A DNA stretch of 64,000 bases, from contig JABCYZ010000004.1 in NCBI GenBank assembly GCA_013289955.1, forward strand, positions 1 through 64,000. The letters are read 5' to 3'. Origin of the DNA: Acidobacteriota bacterium (GTDB lineage Bacteria; Acidobacteriota; Terriglobia; Acidiferrales; UBA7541). Of the stretch, positions 17,513 through 25,598 are shown piece after piece; position 1 is the stretch's first letter, and every line of letters starts with the position of its first letter. The position numbers and the translations under genes are program-made. Under the pieces are notes generated by a model, which worked only from the letters and a program-made list of their open reading frames with translations, was not told the DNA's origin and made no database searches.

Positions 17513-18038
17513 TACTCGGATATCGCCCCATTCAAGAAAAGCCGCTCTCTCTGAACCCGTTCAGAACCCACACTCCCAACAACCGTTGATTCCACCCCCA
17601 CTTTATCTTTCTTATGGAGGAGCGCTTACAAAAAACCGCAGGAGGGGCACCTCATCCAAGTTCGAGAGTTCTTGCCGCTCCCGGAACGCACAGCCCCCCA
17701 GTCCCCGCAACCCCCTTCTTTTCATCAGCTTACTTTGCCCTTCTCGGGATGCACGGCTGGGGGGCACGCGAACCACTTGTCCTCAGGTACCGTTGCGCCG
17801 CAACCCGCAAAGTGCCAGAATCACGGTTGTTACACCTTGGCGGCAGGACGGGAAACATATCTGCTCCGGGTGGTGTCTAAGACAGTGAGAGCGGACATCG
17901 GTTCGGCCATGCTAGTGAGCCGTCCCGGTCGCAAGGCGATCCCGGAACGAAGTGTGGGGGTCGCACTCGCAAGAAGGCCTGGGTCCAACGTTCTAAGCAA
18001 GCGTCTAGACGTGGATCTATTAGCAGGGTGGTCCGGGC
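17513..18038. other. Intergenic region between divergent genes, no supported gene
   Basis: The 526 bp separate the FAD oxidoreductase from the ECF sigma operon. Open frames here (for example 17614-17880 plus) have no family features. The region must contain the promoter of the sigma operon. No CIRCE, riboswitch or tRNA-like structure is seen. Confidence 0.4.
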
Positions 18039-18815
18039 ATGCCAGCAACCGGGCCGGAAAGGCCAGCAGTGTCCGAATGGGCCAGCGCCCTTTCTTGGGG
18101 CCGCGATGAAGCCGAACTCGTCTCTGAGCTGCAAGCCGGCTCGGAAACGGCATTCGACTGGCTGGTCACCCATTACCACGCCCCGGTCTACAATTTGATT
18201 TTGAGCATGCTCGGCGATACCTCGGATGCAGCCGACGGTTCGCAGGAGGTTTTCCTAAAAGCCTTTCGCGGGATTCAGAAGTTCCGGCAAGGCAGTTCGT
18301 TGAAAACCTGGCTCTACCGCATTGCCATTCGCGAAGCGCTGAATCACAAGCGCTGGTTCAAGCGGCATCTGCAAAAAAATGTTTCGATCGACGCAGAGCC
18401 GGAAGAGGGGCATGCCGCTATCGAAATCGAGGATCTGGGTGCGACGCCATTTGAGCAGCTCGCTGCGCGTGAAATTCAGATTGCCGTGCAGCACGCTTTG
18501 CAGGAAGTGCCGGACGTTTTTCGGACTGCCGTCATCCTTCGCGATCTTGAAGGACTGAGCTATGACGAAGTTGCGGAAGTGCTCGACTGTAGCGTAGGCA
18601 CGGTGAAGTCACGCATTCTTCGCGGGCGCCGGTCACTCCGGCAAGTTCTTGAGCCGCTGCTTCGCGAGCACGAAAGGCTTACTTCTTCGCATGGGGCGGC
18701 GGTCGAGCCGCAGCCGTCGCCTTTCGGCGATGCGTATTCCGCCGCGCGCCGCCGAAACGATTCTTCTCCTGAGAGTTCCCTGGGCGCCAGTGCCGCGGGG
18801 GAGGGGCTTCCATGA
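18039..18815 (+). CDS. RNA polymerase sigma factor, ECF (RpoE-like) group
   Basis: The 258 residues contain region 2 (YHAPVYNLILSMLGDTSDAADGSQEVFLKAFRGI; helix for -10 recognition KTWLYRIAIREALNHKR) and region 4 (VPDVFRTAVILRDLEGLSYDEVAEVLDCSVGTVKSRILRGRRSLRQ), separated by an acidic linker. A roughly 55-residue Ser/Ala-rich C-terminal tail is longer than usual. A GTG at 18069 preceded by GGAAAGG is an alternative start. The gene overlaps the zinc-finger anti-sigma gene by 4 bp (ATGA), so the pair is translationally coupled. It likely responds to an envelope cue and autoregulates its operon (inference). Confidence 0.93.
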   Translation: MPATGPERPAVSEWASALSWGRDEAELVSELQAGSETAFDWLVTHYHAPVYNLILSMLGDTSDAADGSQEVFLKAFRGIQKFRQGSSLKTWLYRIAIREALNHKRWFKRHLQKNVSIDAEPEEGHAAIEIEDLGATPFEQLAAREIQIAVQHALQEVPDVFRTAVILRDLEGLSYDEVAEVLDCSVGTVKSRILRGRRSLRQVLEPLLREHERLTSSHGAAVEPQPSPFGDAYSAARRRNDSSPESSLGASAAGEGLP

Positions 18816-19534
18816 AGTGCACCACGGTTCGGACAAAACTCGCCGGCTATCTCGACGACGCCCTCACGGGCACGACGTCGGCTGTGGAGCGCCTGCAGAT
18901 TGGCCAGCACCTGAACGGCTGCACTGTTTGCCGCGCTGAACTGGAGCGCTTCAGAAAGCTTTCCGTGCTGCTTTCGCGGATGCCCAAAAATGTCCCCCCT
19001 GCCGATTTGGCTGTTCGCATTAGAGTGGCCGCGGCCCAGGCACAGCATTCTCAAGATTGGTCGAGCCGTCTGCGCAAAATGCGCGACCGCGCAGAGATTC
19101 TGCTGGACAATGTTTTTCGCCCGCTTACCGTCCCCGCGACCGGCGGAGTTTTTTCCGCTATCGTGGTATTCGCACTGGTTCTTCAGTTGATGGCGCCGGG
19201 CCTTACCGTGCAGGCTGTACCGAATGATGTGCCGCTCGATATACTTCGTCCCGCCGAGCTCGTTTCCATTTCGGATTATCCTCAAGCGTGGGGATCCGAG
19301 CAGCATGAAGTCGAGCTTTCTCTTCCGCAGGGCTTGCAGGTCTATGTCACCGTCGATGCCCGCGGCCAGATGGTGGACTACGAAATTCTTTCAGGTCCCG
19401 CGAGCCCGACCCTGCGCCATCAACTCGACGAGATTCTGCTCTTCTCGCGTTTCCGCCCGATGCTGAGTTTTGGCCGGCCCACTTCCGGCGGCCACGTGAT
19501 TCTCAACTTCAACGCCGTACGCGTGCGCGGCTAA
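18812..19534 (+). CDS. Membrane anti-sigma factor with zinc-finger and TonB-C-like periplasmic domain
   Basis: The 240-residue protein starts with a zf-HC2 anti-sigma domain; His33, Cys37 and Cys40 form the Hx3Cx2C zinc motif. One TM helix follows at about 112-128. The periplasmic part (about 165-240) contains VYVTVDARGQMVDYEILSGP, FRPMLSFGRP and a closing VILNFN strand, the pattern of TonB C-terminal/energy-transducer domains. An anti-sigma factor with this tail is uncommon and could read an outer-membrane signal. It overlaps the sigma gene by 4 bp and is followed 6 bp later by the CAP gene. Confidence 0.85.
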   Translation: MKCTTVRTKLAGYLDDALTGTTSAVERLQIGQHLNGCTVCRAELERFRKLSVLLSRMPKNVPPADLAVRIRVAAAQAQHSQDWSSRLRKMRDRAEILLDNVFRPLTVPATGGVFSAIVVFALVLQLMAPGLTVQAVPNDVPLDILRPAELVSISDYPQAWGSEQHEVELSLPQGLQVYVTVDARGQMVDYEILSGPASPTLRHQLDEILLFSRFRPMLSFGRPTSGGHVILNFNAVRVRG

Positions 19535-19540
19535 CGCTCC

Positions 19541-20353
19541 ATGAAAACCTCGCGCCTTTTTGGAACCGCAGGAGCGGGCGCCGCGCTCTGTTTTCTTTTT
19601 TTCCTTTCTGCTGCCCAGTCTCAAGACCACTCAGAGAATCGCCCCCCTGTCCGGACTCTGCCGCTCTCGACGCATGCCTCAACTGACGAGAAACTCCTGC
19701 TCGATGCCACCAACCGAGAGCGTGCTGCGGCTGGGCTTCTCGCGCTCAAATGGGATGATGCGCTCGCCGCGGCCGCGCGTCGGCACGCCCAGCTCATGGC
19801 GCGGGAAAATGTGCTCTCGCACCAGCTGCCGGGCGAACCGCCCCTGGACCAACGTGCTGCCCAGGCTGGAGCAAAATATGCGATGGTGGCCGAAAACGTA
19901 GCCGTCGGTCCCGGTCCGGAGGAAATTCATGACGGGTGGATGCATTCTCCCGGGCATCGCAGGAATATTCTGAACGGTGAGCTCACGGCCATAGGCATCG
20001 GAACGGCGCGCGGAAGCGGCGGACTCTTTGCCACACAGGACTTTACCCGCGAGGTCGCGGATTTGAGCCTGGCGCAGCAGGAAGAGAAAGTGGTTTCGCT
20101 GCTGAAAGGAACGGATCTGAACGTTGTGGATGTAACGGAGGACGCCCGCAAAACTTGCGGCATGGATCGGGGTTATGCGGGCGATTCCGTGTTGTACATA
20201 GTGCGATTCGAGGTCACGGGTCTCAACAAGCTACCCGAGGAACTTTTGGAGAAGATCAAGACCCGGAGGTATCGGAAGGGGGCCGTAGGCGCGTGTCGGG
20301 GAGGCGATGCCGGTGGTTTCACGCGGTACCGGATTGCCGTGCTGCTTTATTGA
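19541..20353 (+). CDS. Secreted CAP/SCP-domain protein
   Basis: The 270 residues begin with a signal peptide (about 1-27). The CAP domain spans about 48-175. It has LLDATNRERAAAGL, ARRHAQLMA with a cavity His, AENVAVG with a cavity Glu, and the HSPGHRRNIL signature. The C-terminal 90 residues contain two cysteines and match nothing I know. CAP proteins are secreted and often bind lipids or act at the cell surface. Being third in the sigma/anti-sigma operon, it may be the output or the sensor of that system (inference). Confidence 0.88.
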   Translation: MKTSRLFGTAGAGAALCFLFFLSAAQSQDHSENRPPVRTLPLSTHASTDEKLLLDATNRERAAAGLLALKWDDALAAAARRHAQLMARENVLSHQLPGEPPLDQRAAQAGAKYAMVAENVAVGPGPEEIHDGWMHSPGHRRNILNGELTAIGIGTARGSGGLFATQDFTREVADLSLAQQEEKVVSLLKGTDLNVVDVTEDARKTCGMDRGYAGDSVLYIVRFEVTGLNKLPEELLEKIKTRRYRKGAVGACRGGDAGGFTRYRIAVLLY

Positions 20354-20449
20354 AATTTGAAGCAACGCGCGTCGCAGGCCTGGCAAACCGGCGGTGTTCT
20401 GCGCATGAGCCGAAGAAATTGCGGCGCAAAAGCGGGGATGAAATATTTG

Positions 20450-20478
20450 TTGTTTCCCGGGGAAAGGCGAAATAGAAT
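20450..20478 (+). promoter_or_regulatory. Predicted promoter of the aroF leader transcript
   Basis: TTGTTT (20450-20455) and TAGAAT (20473-20478) are spaced by 17 bp. A start 7-8 nt past the -10 falls at 20485-20486, on the A of the leader ATG. The transcript may therefore begin at, or one base before, the leader start codon. No strong Shine-Dalgarno precedes that ATG, which fits. Only the -10/-35 match is seen; the start site is inference. Confidence 0.5.
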
Positions 20479-20485
20479 ACGGACT

Positions 20486-20539
20486 ATGGATTGCGTCGCC
20501 TATTCGTATTGGTTTCGATTTTGGCACCCACCCATCTAG
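20486..20539 (+). CDS. Aromatic amino acid leader peptide for aroF attenuation
   Basis: A 17-codon ORF encodes MDCVAYSYWFRFWHPPI and a TAG stop. Codons 6-13 contain two Tyr, two Trp and two Phe, six of eight residues, far above chance for a random frame. It sits about 190 bp upstream of the DAHP synthase gene and 47 nt before a strong intrinsic terminator. This is the classic form of an amino acid biosynthetic leader, here covering all three aromatic end products. Ribosome stalling at 20501-20524 would leave the next pairing segment free; completion to the stop would cover it. No good ribosome-binding site is visible, so leaderless initiation is possible. Confidence 0.8.
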   Translation: MDCVAYSYWFRFWHPPI

Positions 20540-20540
20540 G

Positions 20541-20595
20541 AGGCGAGGGGCGATCCTGTAATTAGAAACAGAGCAAAAAGTTTCGACCCACTCGC
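20541..20595 (+). promoter_or_regulatory. Predicted antiterminator of the aroF attenuator
   Basis: GCGAG-GGG-CG-A (20543-20553) can pair with T-CG-CCC-CTCGC (20583-20595). This gives eleven base pairs with two single-A bulges (A586 and A590). The pairing uses the left arm of the terminator at 20586-20611, so the two structures exclude each other. Segment AGGCGA (20541-20546) can also pair with TCGCCT (20496-20501) inside the leader ORF, a weaker 6-bp anti-antiterminator. Pairings were found by eye; no energies were calculated. Confidence 0.65.
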
Positions 20596-20611
20596 AGCGA
20601 GTGGGTTTTTT
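20586..20611 (+). terminator. Intrinsic terminator of the aroF attenuator
   Basis: ACCCACTC (20586-20593) pairs perfectly with GAGTGGGT (20599-20606) around loop GCAGC, followed directly by six T. It lies between the leader ORF and aroF, about 120 bp before the aroF start, and would stop transcription before the gene unless the antiterminator forms. Confidence 0.88.
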
Positions 20612-20731
20612 GTTTGTGGGGCAGAGAATTCTTCTAGAGCGCATTGGAAATGCCTTACCGACGAACGTTTCGGAGAAGTTCTGTGCAGAGAAGAAGTCAG
20701 CAAGAAAAAATGGATGTGAGGGGACGAAGCC

Positions 20732-21784
20732 ATGATTATTTCGATGAAGATGCACGCGACGCGTCAGGAGATTGATGAAGTGCGCAACCAGGTGGAACAT
20801 TTCGGATACAAGGTGCACTCGATCGAAGGGGAAGAGCGCGTGGTGATCGGCGTCGTGGGAGTGGGAGACGTGACGGCGTGCATGGAGTCGGTCGAGTCCA
20901 TGCCGCAGGTGGAGAAAGTGGTCCGCATTTCGGCGCCGTACAAGTTCGTGAGCAAGCAGTTCCGCGCGGGGCGGACGCGAGTGCGCGTGAACGGTACCGT
21001 CATTGGCGGGGACGAATTTGTGGTGATGGCGGGGCCGTGCTCGGTGGAATCGGAAGCGCAGATCATGCGCGCCGCGGAAGGTGTGGCGGCAGCGGGCGCG
21101 AAGATTCTGCGCGGCGGCGCGTTCAAGCCGCGCACTTCGCCGTACGATTTTCAGGGCATGGAGGAAGAAGGGTTGAAGCTGTTGCAAAAGGCAAAGAAAT
21201 CCACGGGCCTGGCGATTATCACGGAAGTGATGAGTGACCGCGACGTGGAATTGATCGCGCAGTATGCGGACATCATGCAAGTGGGCGCGCGGAACATGCA
21301 GAATTTCGTGCTGCTGAAGGCACTGGGCAAATGCGGACGTCCTGTTTTGTTGAAGCGCGGGATGAGCGGGACGATCAAGGAGTTGCTGATGTCCGCGGAA
21401 TATATCGTGGCGCACGGAAATTCCGATGTGATTTTGTGCGAGCGCGGGATACGCACGTTCGAAACCGAAACACGCAACACGTGTGACATCGCGGCGATTC
21501 CCGCACTGAATGAACTAACGCACCTGCCGGTGATTCTCGATCCAAGCCACGCAACCGGGAAGCGCAGCCTGGTGCCGGCCGTTTCGCGCGCGGGAGTGGC
21601 GATCGGCGCGGATGGCTTGATTGTGGAGGTGCACCCCGCGCCGGAAAAGGCGATCAGCGACGGAGCCCAGTCGCTGGACATTCCACAATTCCAAAGAATG
21701 ATGAACGAGTTGGAGCCATACATTCAATTGTGGAAGTCTTCCCGAGCAAAAGAAAACGCCGCCGCGGCCGCCGCAACACATTAA
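20732..21784 (+). CDS. aroF: 3-deoxy-7-phosphoheptulonate (DAHP) synthase, type I-beta
   Basis: The enzyme joins phosphoenolpyruvate and erythrose 4-phosphate in the first step of the shikimate pathway, in the cytoplasm. The 350 residues consist of an N-terminal ferredoxin-like regulatory domain (about 1-70) and the barrel. The barrel shows [58 protein letters not shown] and EVHPAPEKA with the metal ligands of the family. The extra N-terminal domain is known in relatives to give Tyr/Phe feedback inhibition. GAGGGGA precedes the ATG. The gene appears monocistronic and is preceded by the attenuator, so control would be both allosteric and transcriptional. Confidence 0.96.
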   Translation: MIISMKMHATRQEIDEVRNQVEHFGYKVHSIEGEERVVIGVVGVGDVTACMESVESMPQVEKVVRISAPYKFVSKQFRAGRTRVRVNGTVIGGDEFVVMAGPCSVESEAQIMRAAEGVAAAGAKILRGGAFKPRTSPYDFQGMEEEGLKLLQKAKKSTGLAIITEVMSDRDVELIAQYADIMQVGARNMQNFVLLKALGKCGRPVLLKRGMSGTIKELLMSAEYIVAHGNSDVILCERGIRTFETETRNTCDIAAIPALNELTHLPVILDPSHATGKRSLVPAVSRAGVAIGADGLIVEVHPAPEKAISDGAQSLDIPQFQRMMNELEPYIQLWKSSRAKENAAAAAATH

Positions 21785-21954
21785 AGTAACTTCCCCCCAT
21801 TACTCTTGGCCACTGGCCTAAGAGACAAGTACATCCAACGCAAAGTCCTATTGTTCGATCAGGACCCAAATGTTTCCGTGGAGTGAAGGGAACTTGTTCC
21901 CTTTTGCGCGGGTCTTGCTCGCGTTCTTGAGCGGGACTGTGCGCGGGAGACTCC

Positions 21955-22593
21955 ATGGGTTTTCCAGATTTGCAAACGTTATTCCGCCAGCTGGCGCCGT
22001 GCCGCGATAGTGATGCGAAGATTGAAACTGTCGCGCGTGCGGCTCAGGGCTATGCGACTGGGTTTGCAGGAATTGCTTTGCGGGCAATATGTTTGTGCGT
22101 TATCAGCGCCGTGAGCGCCGAGGCACAGACGGCCTTGCCTGCGAAGGAGAATTCTCCGAATGCACGGTTGATGAGCGTTGCAGAGGGACGTGTGATCGTG
22201 CGGACGGCGTTTCAAGGCGATGAACGTGAGCAGGGAGCGCGGGATTGTTCACACGTGGTGCAGGCGGTGTTCGCGACTGCTGGATTTGCTTATCCCTACG
22301 CGAGTTCGTTCGAGATTTATTCAGGTGGGGAGAATTTTGCGCGCGTGAAATATCCGCGAGCGGGAGACGTGATTGCGTGGCCGGGGCATGTCGGGATCTT
22401 GGTGAATCCGGCGCAGCACAGTTTTTTCAGCCTGGTTCGAACGGGCTTAGAAGAGCAGGACTACGAGTCGGTCTATTGGCGGTCGAGAGGACGCCCGAGA
22501 TTCTACCGGTTGAGGATCGGGAGCGGCGTCATCCTGAGCGCTGCGAAAAGTTCGATCTCGCCCAAAATCAAGAATCCGGTCGGAGAGAAGTAA
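21955..22593 (+). CDS. NlpC/P60-like cysteine peptidase-type protein
   Basis: The 212 residues carry a hydrophobic segment at about 38-56 ending SAEAQ, after an unusually long N-terminal region, so export is likely but the start is uncertain. The NlpC/P60-like core shows [19 protein letters not shown] with catalytic Cys98 and [15 protein letters not shown] with His145. Such enzymes cut peptidoglycan stem peptides. The last about 20 residues are encoded by a dispersed-repeat-like sequence (22528-22550), so the original C-terminus may have been replaced. Remains of a permease gene follow on the other strand. Confidence 0.72.
   Translation: MGFPDLQTLFRQLAPCRDSDAKIETVARAAQGYATGFAGIALRAICLCVISAVSAEAQTALPAKENSPNARLMSVAEGRVIVRTAFQGDEREQGARDCSHVVQAVFATAGFAYPYASSFEIYSGGENFARVKYPRAGDVIAWPGHVGILVNPAQHSFFSLVRTGLEEQDYESVYWRSRGRPRFYRLRIGSGVILSAAKSSISPKIKNPVGEK
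22528..22550 (+). repeat. Dispersed GTCATCCTGAGCG-type repeat
   Basis: The sequence GTCATCCTGAGCGCTGCGAAAAG matches the start of an interspersed repeat I recall from acidobacterial genomes (GTCATCCTGAGCGAAGCGAAGG-like). It forms the last codons of the NlpC/P60-like gene. Only one copy is seen in this window, so its repeat status rests on memory. Confidence 0.4.
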
Positions 22594-22816
22594 AGAAGCG
22601 ACGAAGCAGCGACGTAAAGACGGCTCCGGAAAATTCGCCGCACAACTGCGGGCGATAGATGAGGGCGTTCATCAGGCTGAAGATCGTGGTGTTGGCGCCG
22701 ATGCCGAGGGCTAGAGAAAGGACAACGATTACGACAAAGCCGGGATTCTTAGGCAACCCGCGCGCGGCATAGCGAAGATCCAACAGGAAGTTATAAAGCC
22801 AGGAGAAAGGGCGCAT
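22568..22816 (-). pseudogene. N-terminal fragment of an ADOP-type permease
   Basis: From ATG 22816, behind a strong GGGAGGT, the translation reads [20 protein letters not shown], then KNPGF and the TM1 hallmark [12 protein letters not shown], up to NALIYRPQ. Full-length members have about 800 residues; homology stops after about 55 codons near 22650, and the last 27 codons to the stop at 22568 are unrelated. The start and ribosome-binding site are intact, so a short one-TM peptide could still be made. It is a remnant left by deletion of the rest. Confidence 0.8.
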
Positions 22817-23018
22817 GTTCACGTTACCTCCCGAAGTAGGCGCAGGCCACTCGCGACCCTGCACGGAGAATTGGCCGTTGATAACGTATTTTAGGGAGAA
22901 GGGCTGAGAGAAGTTCCGCGGCGCCGCCGCCTTGTGATGAGCTCCTCCAGATTGGAGCATCGCCGGAAACGAGAAACGCGATTGCGCTATAGTTCTTCAG
23001 AGGTTCTGCGAGGAAGCC

Positions 23019-23984
23019 TTGGAGATTCGGCCGGAGATAGCCACGATTCGGGAGGCGCGGGAGTTTCTTGCGCAACATTTTGCGGTGACGCGGTTGATTG
23101 AGTCGCCGTTTTTGAGCGGGAGGACGGGGAAGCGGGTTTGGTTGAAGCTGGAGGCGGAGCTGCCAACCGGGTCGTTCAAGGTGCGGGGCGCTTTGTGGGG
23201 GTTGGCTTCGCGGTTGAAGCGCGGCAGCGTGGAGGATGTCGTTGCTTCGAGTACGGGGAATCATGGGGCGGCGGTGGCTTGGGCCGCGAAACTGCTTGGA
23301 GTTAAGGCGCGGATTTTTTTGCCGGCGGGGTGCAATCCGGTGAAGCGCCGGAGGATTGCTTCGCTGGAGGCGGAGATTGTGGAGAGTGGCGGGACGGATT
23401 TGGCAGCGGCGTTTGTCTTGGCGAACGAGTACGCGAAGCGGCCTGGAGTTTATTTTTTGGATGACGCTACCGATGGGAATTTGCCGGCGGGGCCGGGGAC
23501 AATTGGTTGCGAAATTCTCGAGCAGTTGCCCACGACCGACACGATCGTCGTGCCGATGGGGGATACGGCTCTGATTCGCGGGGTGGCGGCGGCGGTGAAA
23601 CAGATTGCACCGCGCGTGAAGATTATTGGCGTGCAAGCGGAGCGGGCGCCGGCTTATTACCGCTCGTGGAAAGAAGATCGCGTGGTGGGCACGGAGACTT
23701 GCGACACGATCGCGGATGGGTTGGCTACGCGGACGCCGAATGAGGGGAACGTGCACGATGTGAAGAGGCTTGTCGATGATGTGGTTTTGGTTAGCGAGGA
23801 GGCGATGTTGCGGGCGATTGAGATTTTGCTTGTGGAGGAGCATGTCTTGGCGGAGCCGGCGGGGGCGGCTAGTACGGCGGCGCTGCTCGCGGGGGACGCG
23901 GAATTTGGCGAGAACGTGGTGCTGGTGGTGAGCGGGGCGAATATTTCGCGGGAGGTTTTGCGGCGGGCGGTGGGCGGTGCTTAG
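23019..23984 (+). CDS. PLP-dependent threonine/serine dehydratase-like enzyme
   Basis: The 321-residue fold-type II PLP enzyme has the Schiff-base lysine K54 in TGSFKVRGA, the substrate loop SSTGNHGAAVAWAA, and a phosphate-binding stretch VPMGDTALIRG. That stretch deviates from the usual all-glycine loop (GGGGL). VVVSGANIS closes the core. It lacks the ACT regulatory domain of biosynthetic IlvA, so it resembles catabolic threonine or hydroxyectoine-pathway dehydratases. The exact substrate is open. A TTG start with GCGAGGAAG upstream is used. It appears monocistronic. Confidence 0.82.
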   Translation: MEIRPEIATIREAREFLAQHFAVTRLIESPFLSGRTGKRVWLKLEAELPTGSFKVRGALWGLASRLKRGSVEDVVASSTGNHGAAVAWAAKLLGVKARIFLPAGCNPVKRRRIASLEAEIVESGGTDLAAAFVLANEYAKRPGVYFLDDATDGNLPAGPGTIGCEILEQLPTTDTIVVPMGDTALIRGVAAAVKQIAPRVKIIGVQAERAPAYYRSWKEDRVVGTETCDTIADGLATRTPNEGNVHDVKRLVDDVVLVSEEAMLRAIEILLVEEHVLAEPAGAASTAALLAGDAEFGENVVLVVSGANISREVLRRAVGGA

Positions 23985-24104
23985 ATTGCGTTGACAAGAC
24001 CGCGTGCGAAGAACAGAATCTCGTTCCAATAAAGCGGCTATGTACCGGTTTGGATCGCTGCCACCCTGGAGATCAAGACATCACTGACTACAGAGGAGGG
24101 GCCT

Positions 24105-24461
24105 TTGTCGCCAGCACTTGTTGTCCACCTCGTTGTGCTCATTTTCGCGATTGGACTTGCGATTCTCGTGTACGTCCTGGCGCGGCGTGGCCTGGGGGAG
24201 CTCCTGTCCCGGACGGTGGCCGTTCCTGGAGGCGTAGTTTTCTTCACGCGCGCCTTTTTACTTTTGCTCATCTTCGGAGTCATAGGGCAAGCTGTGACGG
24301 GGAACCCGGACGTGAAGCCGGGCCAATACTTCATGGAGTATGTCTGGCTCGTTGCTGCGGGGCTGGGAGACTCCCTGGGATACGTATTCCTCACACTTGC
24401 GATCTACCTCGTACTGATGACCATTCTCGTGGCTACGCTGAAGCCCAAAGATGACAAATGA
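24105..24461 (+). CDS. Small integral membrane protein of unknown function (first of a pair)
   Basis: The 118 residues include three to four hydrophobic helices (about 3-26, 39-60, 77-110) and a charged C-terminus KPKDDK. A TTG start follows a strong AGAGGAGGGG site. No family is recognised. Its end overlaps the start of the next membrane-protein gene by 11 bp, so the two are translationally coupled and may form one complex. Confidence 0.6.
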   Translation: MSPALVVHLVVLIFAIGLAILVYVLARRGLGELLSRTVAVPGGVVFFTRAFLLLLIFGVIGQAVTGNPDVKPGQYFMEYVWLVAAGLGDSLGYVFLTLAIYLVLMTILVATLKPKDDK

Positions 24462-24867
24462 GCAGTATCTAGTCGTTTCCTACCTTTGCGTCGCCGTGAT
24501 TTCCGTGGTGATTGGCTTGGCGGCATACCTTTGGCTGAGAGGTCCGTTTGACCGACTTGCGAGCGCGCTGCCCTGGAGAGCGTTAAGAGGGTTGCTGGCG
24601 CGGTTCTTCCCGCTCGGGATCTTGTTGCCGGCCGTGCTCGGTTTTGTCAGCGTGAGCTATAGGGGTTGCAATAAGCAAGAATATGAAAAAATCATCGCCG
24701 ACCGCTCCTACCTCGTAAGCAAAAACCAGGACCAGATTTCGGCGTCTCTGATTCACGTGATGTGGGCGGTATTCGCGTGGTGCGCGCTCGTCTGCATCCT
24801 GTTGGCAGTAAAAAGAAGATTCGATCATCGAACAGCGTCAAGTCTCGATGAAAACAAACAAAAATAA
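24451..24867 (+). CDS. Small integral membrane protein of unknown function (second of a pair)
   Basis: The 138 residues have TM helices at about 8-28, 50-70 and 100-120, with a polar loop (RGCNKQEYEKIIADRSYLV) between the last two and a basic tail. The ATG overlaps the end of the preceding gene by 11 bp. No known family is recognised. It converges with the GAF gene 20 bp away. Confidence 0.6.
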   Translation: MTNEQYLVVSYLCVAVISVVIGLAAYLWLRGPFDRLASALPWRALRGLLARFFPLGILLPAVLGFVSVSYRGCNKQEYEKIIADRSYLVSKNQDQISASLIHVMWAVFAWCALVCILLAVKRRFDHRTASSLDENKQK

Positions 24868-24887
24868 ACTCCTCTTGGTTCGTAGAA

Positions 24888-25502
24888 TCACCTGGCTGGG
24901 ACGGGGTGGCCCAGGCCGAGGACACGCATCAGAGTGGCTTGCAGCTTGAGGAGTTCCTGTTCTCGCTCGTGCTCTGCCTTTGTGCGGTCACTGAGGGCTT
25001 CTTTCAAGAGGATCAGGTTGCGGCGGAATTCCATTTGTGCCAGAACGAGACGGCTTAGCGCCTTGAGGGCGTCTCTTTGCTCGGGCGTCAATTCGCGCGG
25101 AGTTTGATCGACGACGCAGAGCGTGCCGAGCGCGTAGCCTTCCTCGCTGATGAGCGGGGCGCCGGCGTAGAAACGGATGTGCGGGTCGGAAACGACCAGC
25201 GGATTATCGCGGAAACGCTCGTCTTTCAACGCGTCGGGAACTACGAAAATATCCGCTTGCAGAATGGCGCGGGAACAGAAGGCGACTTCGCGCGAGGTTT
25301 CCCTGGCATCGATGCCGACGCGCGATTTGAACCATTGGCGATCCTCACCGATTAAGGAGATGAGCGCAATGGGCGTTTTGCAGATGAACGAAGCGAGTTG
25401 CGTTAAATCGTCGAACGACTCTTCGGGGTCGGTGTCGAGTAGGCCGTAGCGTTCGAGAGCGGCGAGACGCTCAGGTTCGTTGGCTGGCTTGGCGACGGGC
25501 AT
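24888..25502 (-). CDS. GAF-domain protein
   Basis: From the ATG at 25502 (AGGAG seven bases upstream) the protein has 204 residues. A single GAF domain (about 22-155) shows the typical opening [29 protein letters not shown], followed by [20 protein letters not shown] and [23 protein letters not shown] coiled-coil-like tail ([20 protein letters not shown]) follows and ends without a kinase or cyclase domain, where related proteins continue into one. It may be a stand-alone sensor that partners with another signalling protein; the ligand is unknown. Confidence 0.82.
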   Translation of the reverse strand: MPVAKPANEPERLAALERYGLLDTDPEESFDDLTQLASFICKTPIALISLIGEDRQWFKSRVGIDARETSREVAFCSRAILQADIFVVPDALKDERFRDNPLVVSDPHIRFYAGAPLISEEGYALGTLCVVDQTPRELTPEQRDALKALSRLVLAQMEFRRNLILLKEALSDRTKAEHEREQELLKLQATLMRVLGLGHPVPAR

Positions 25503-25598
25503 GACGGTCTCCTGGACTGGTGACGGGCAGGTCGAAGCTTTCTCGGCGGCGCACATCATACTCCAAGTGTTGCCAATTTACGCCGTCCCCCCGGAACT

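Noticed and set aside
20357..20539. A 60-codon version of the aroF leader ORF starting at 20357
   Set aside because: Only the last 17 codons look like a leader peptide. The predicted promoter starts at 20485-20486, so the upstream part would not be on the transcript.
22824..24029. 401-codon minus-strand frame
   Set aside because: It is antisense to the PLP dehydratase and rich in Arg/Pro/His without any motif.
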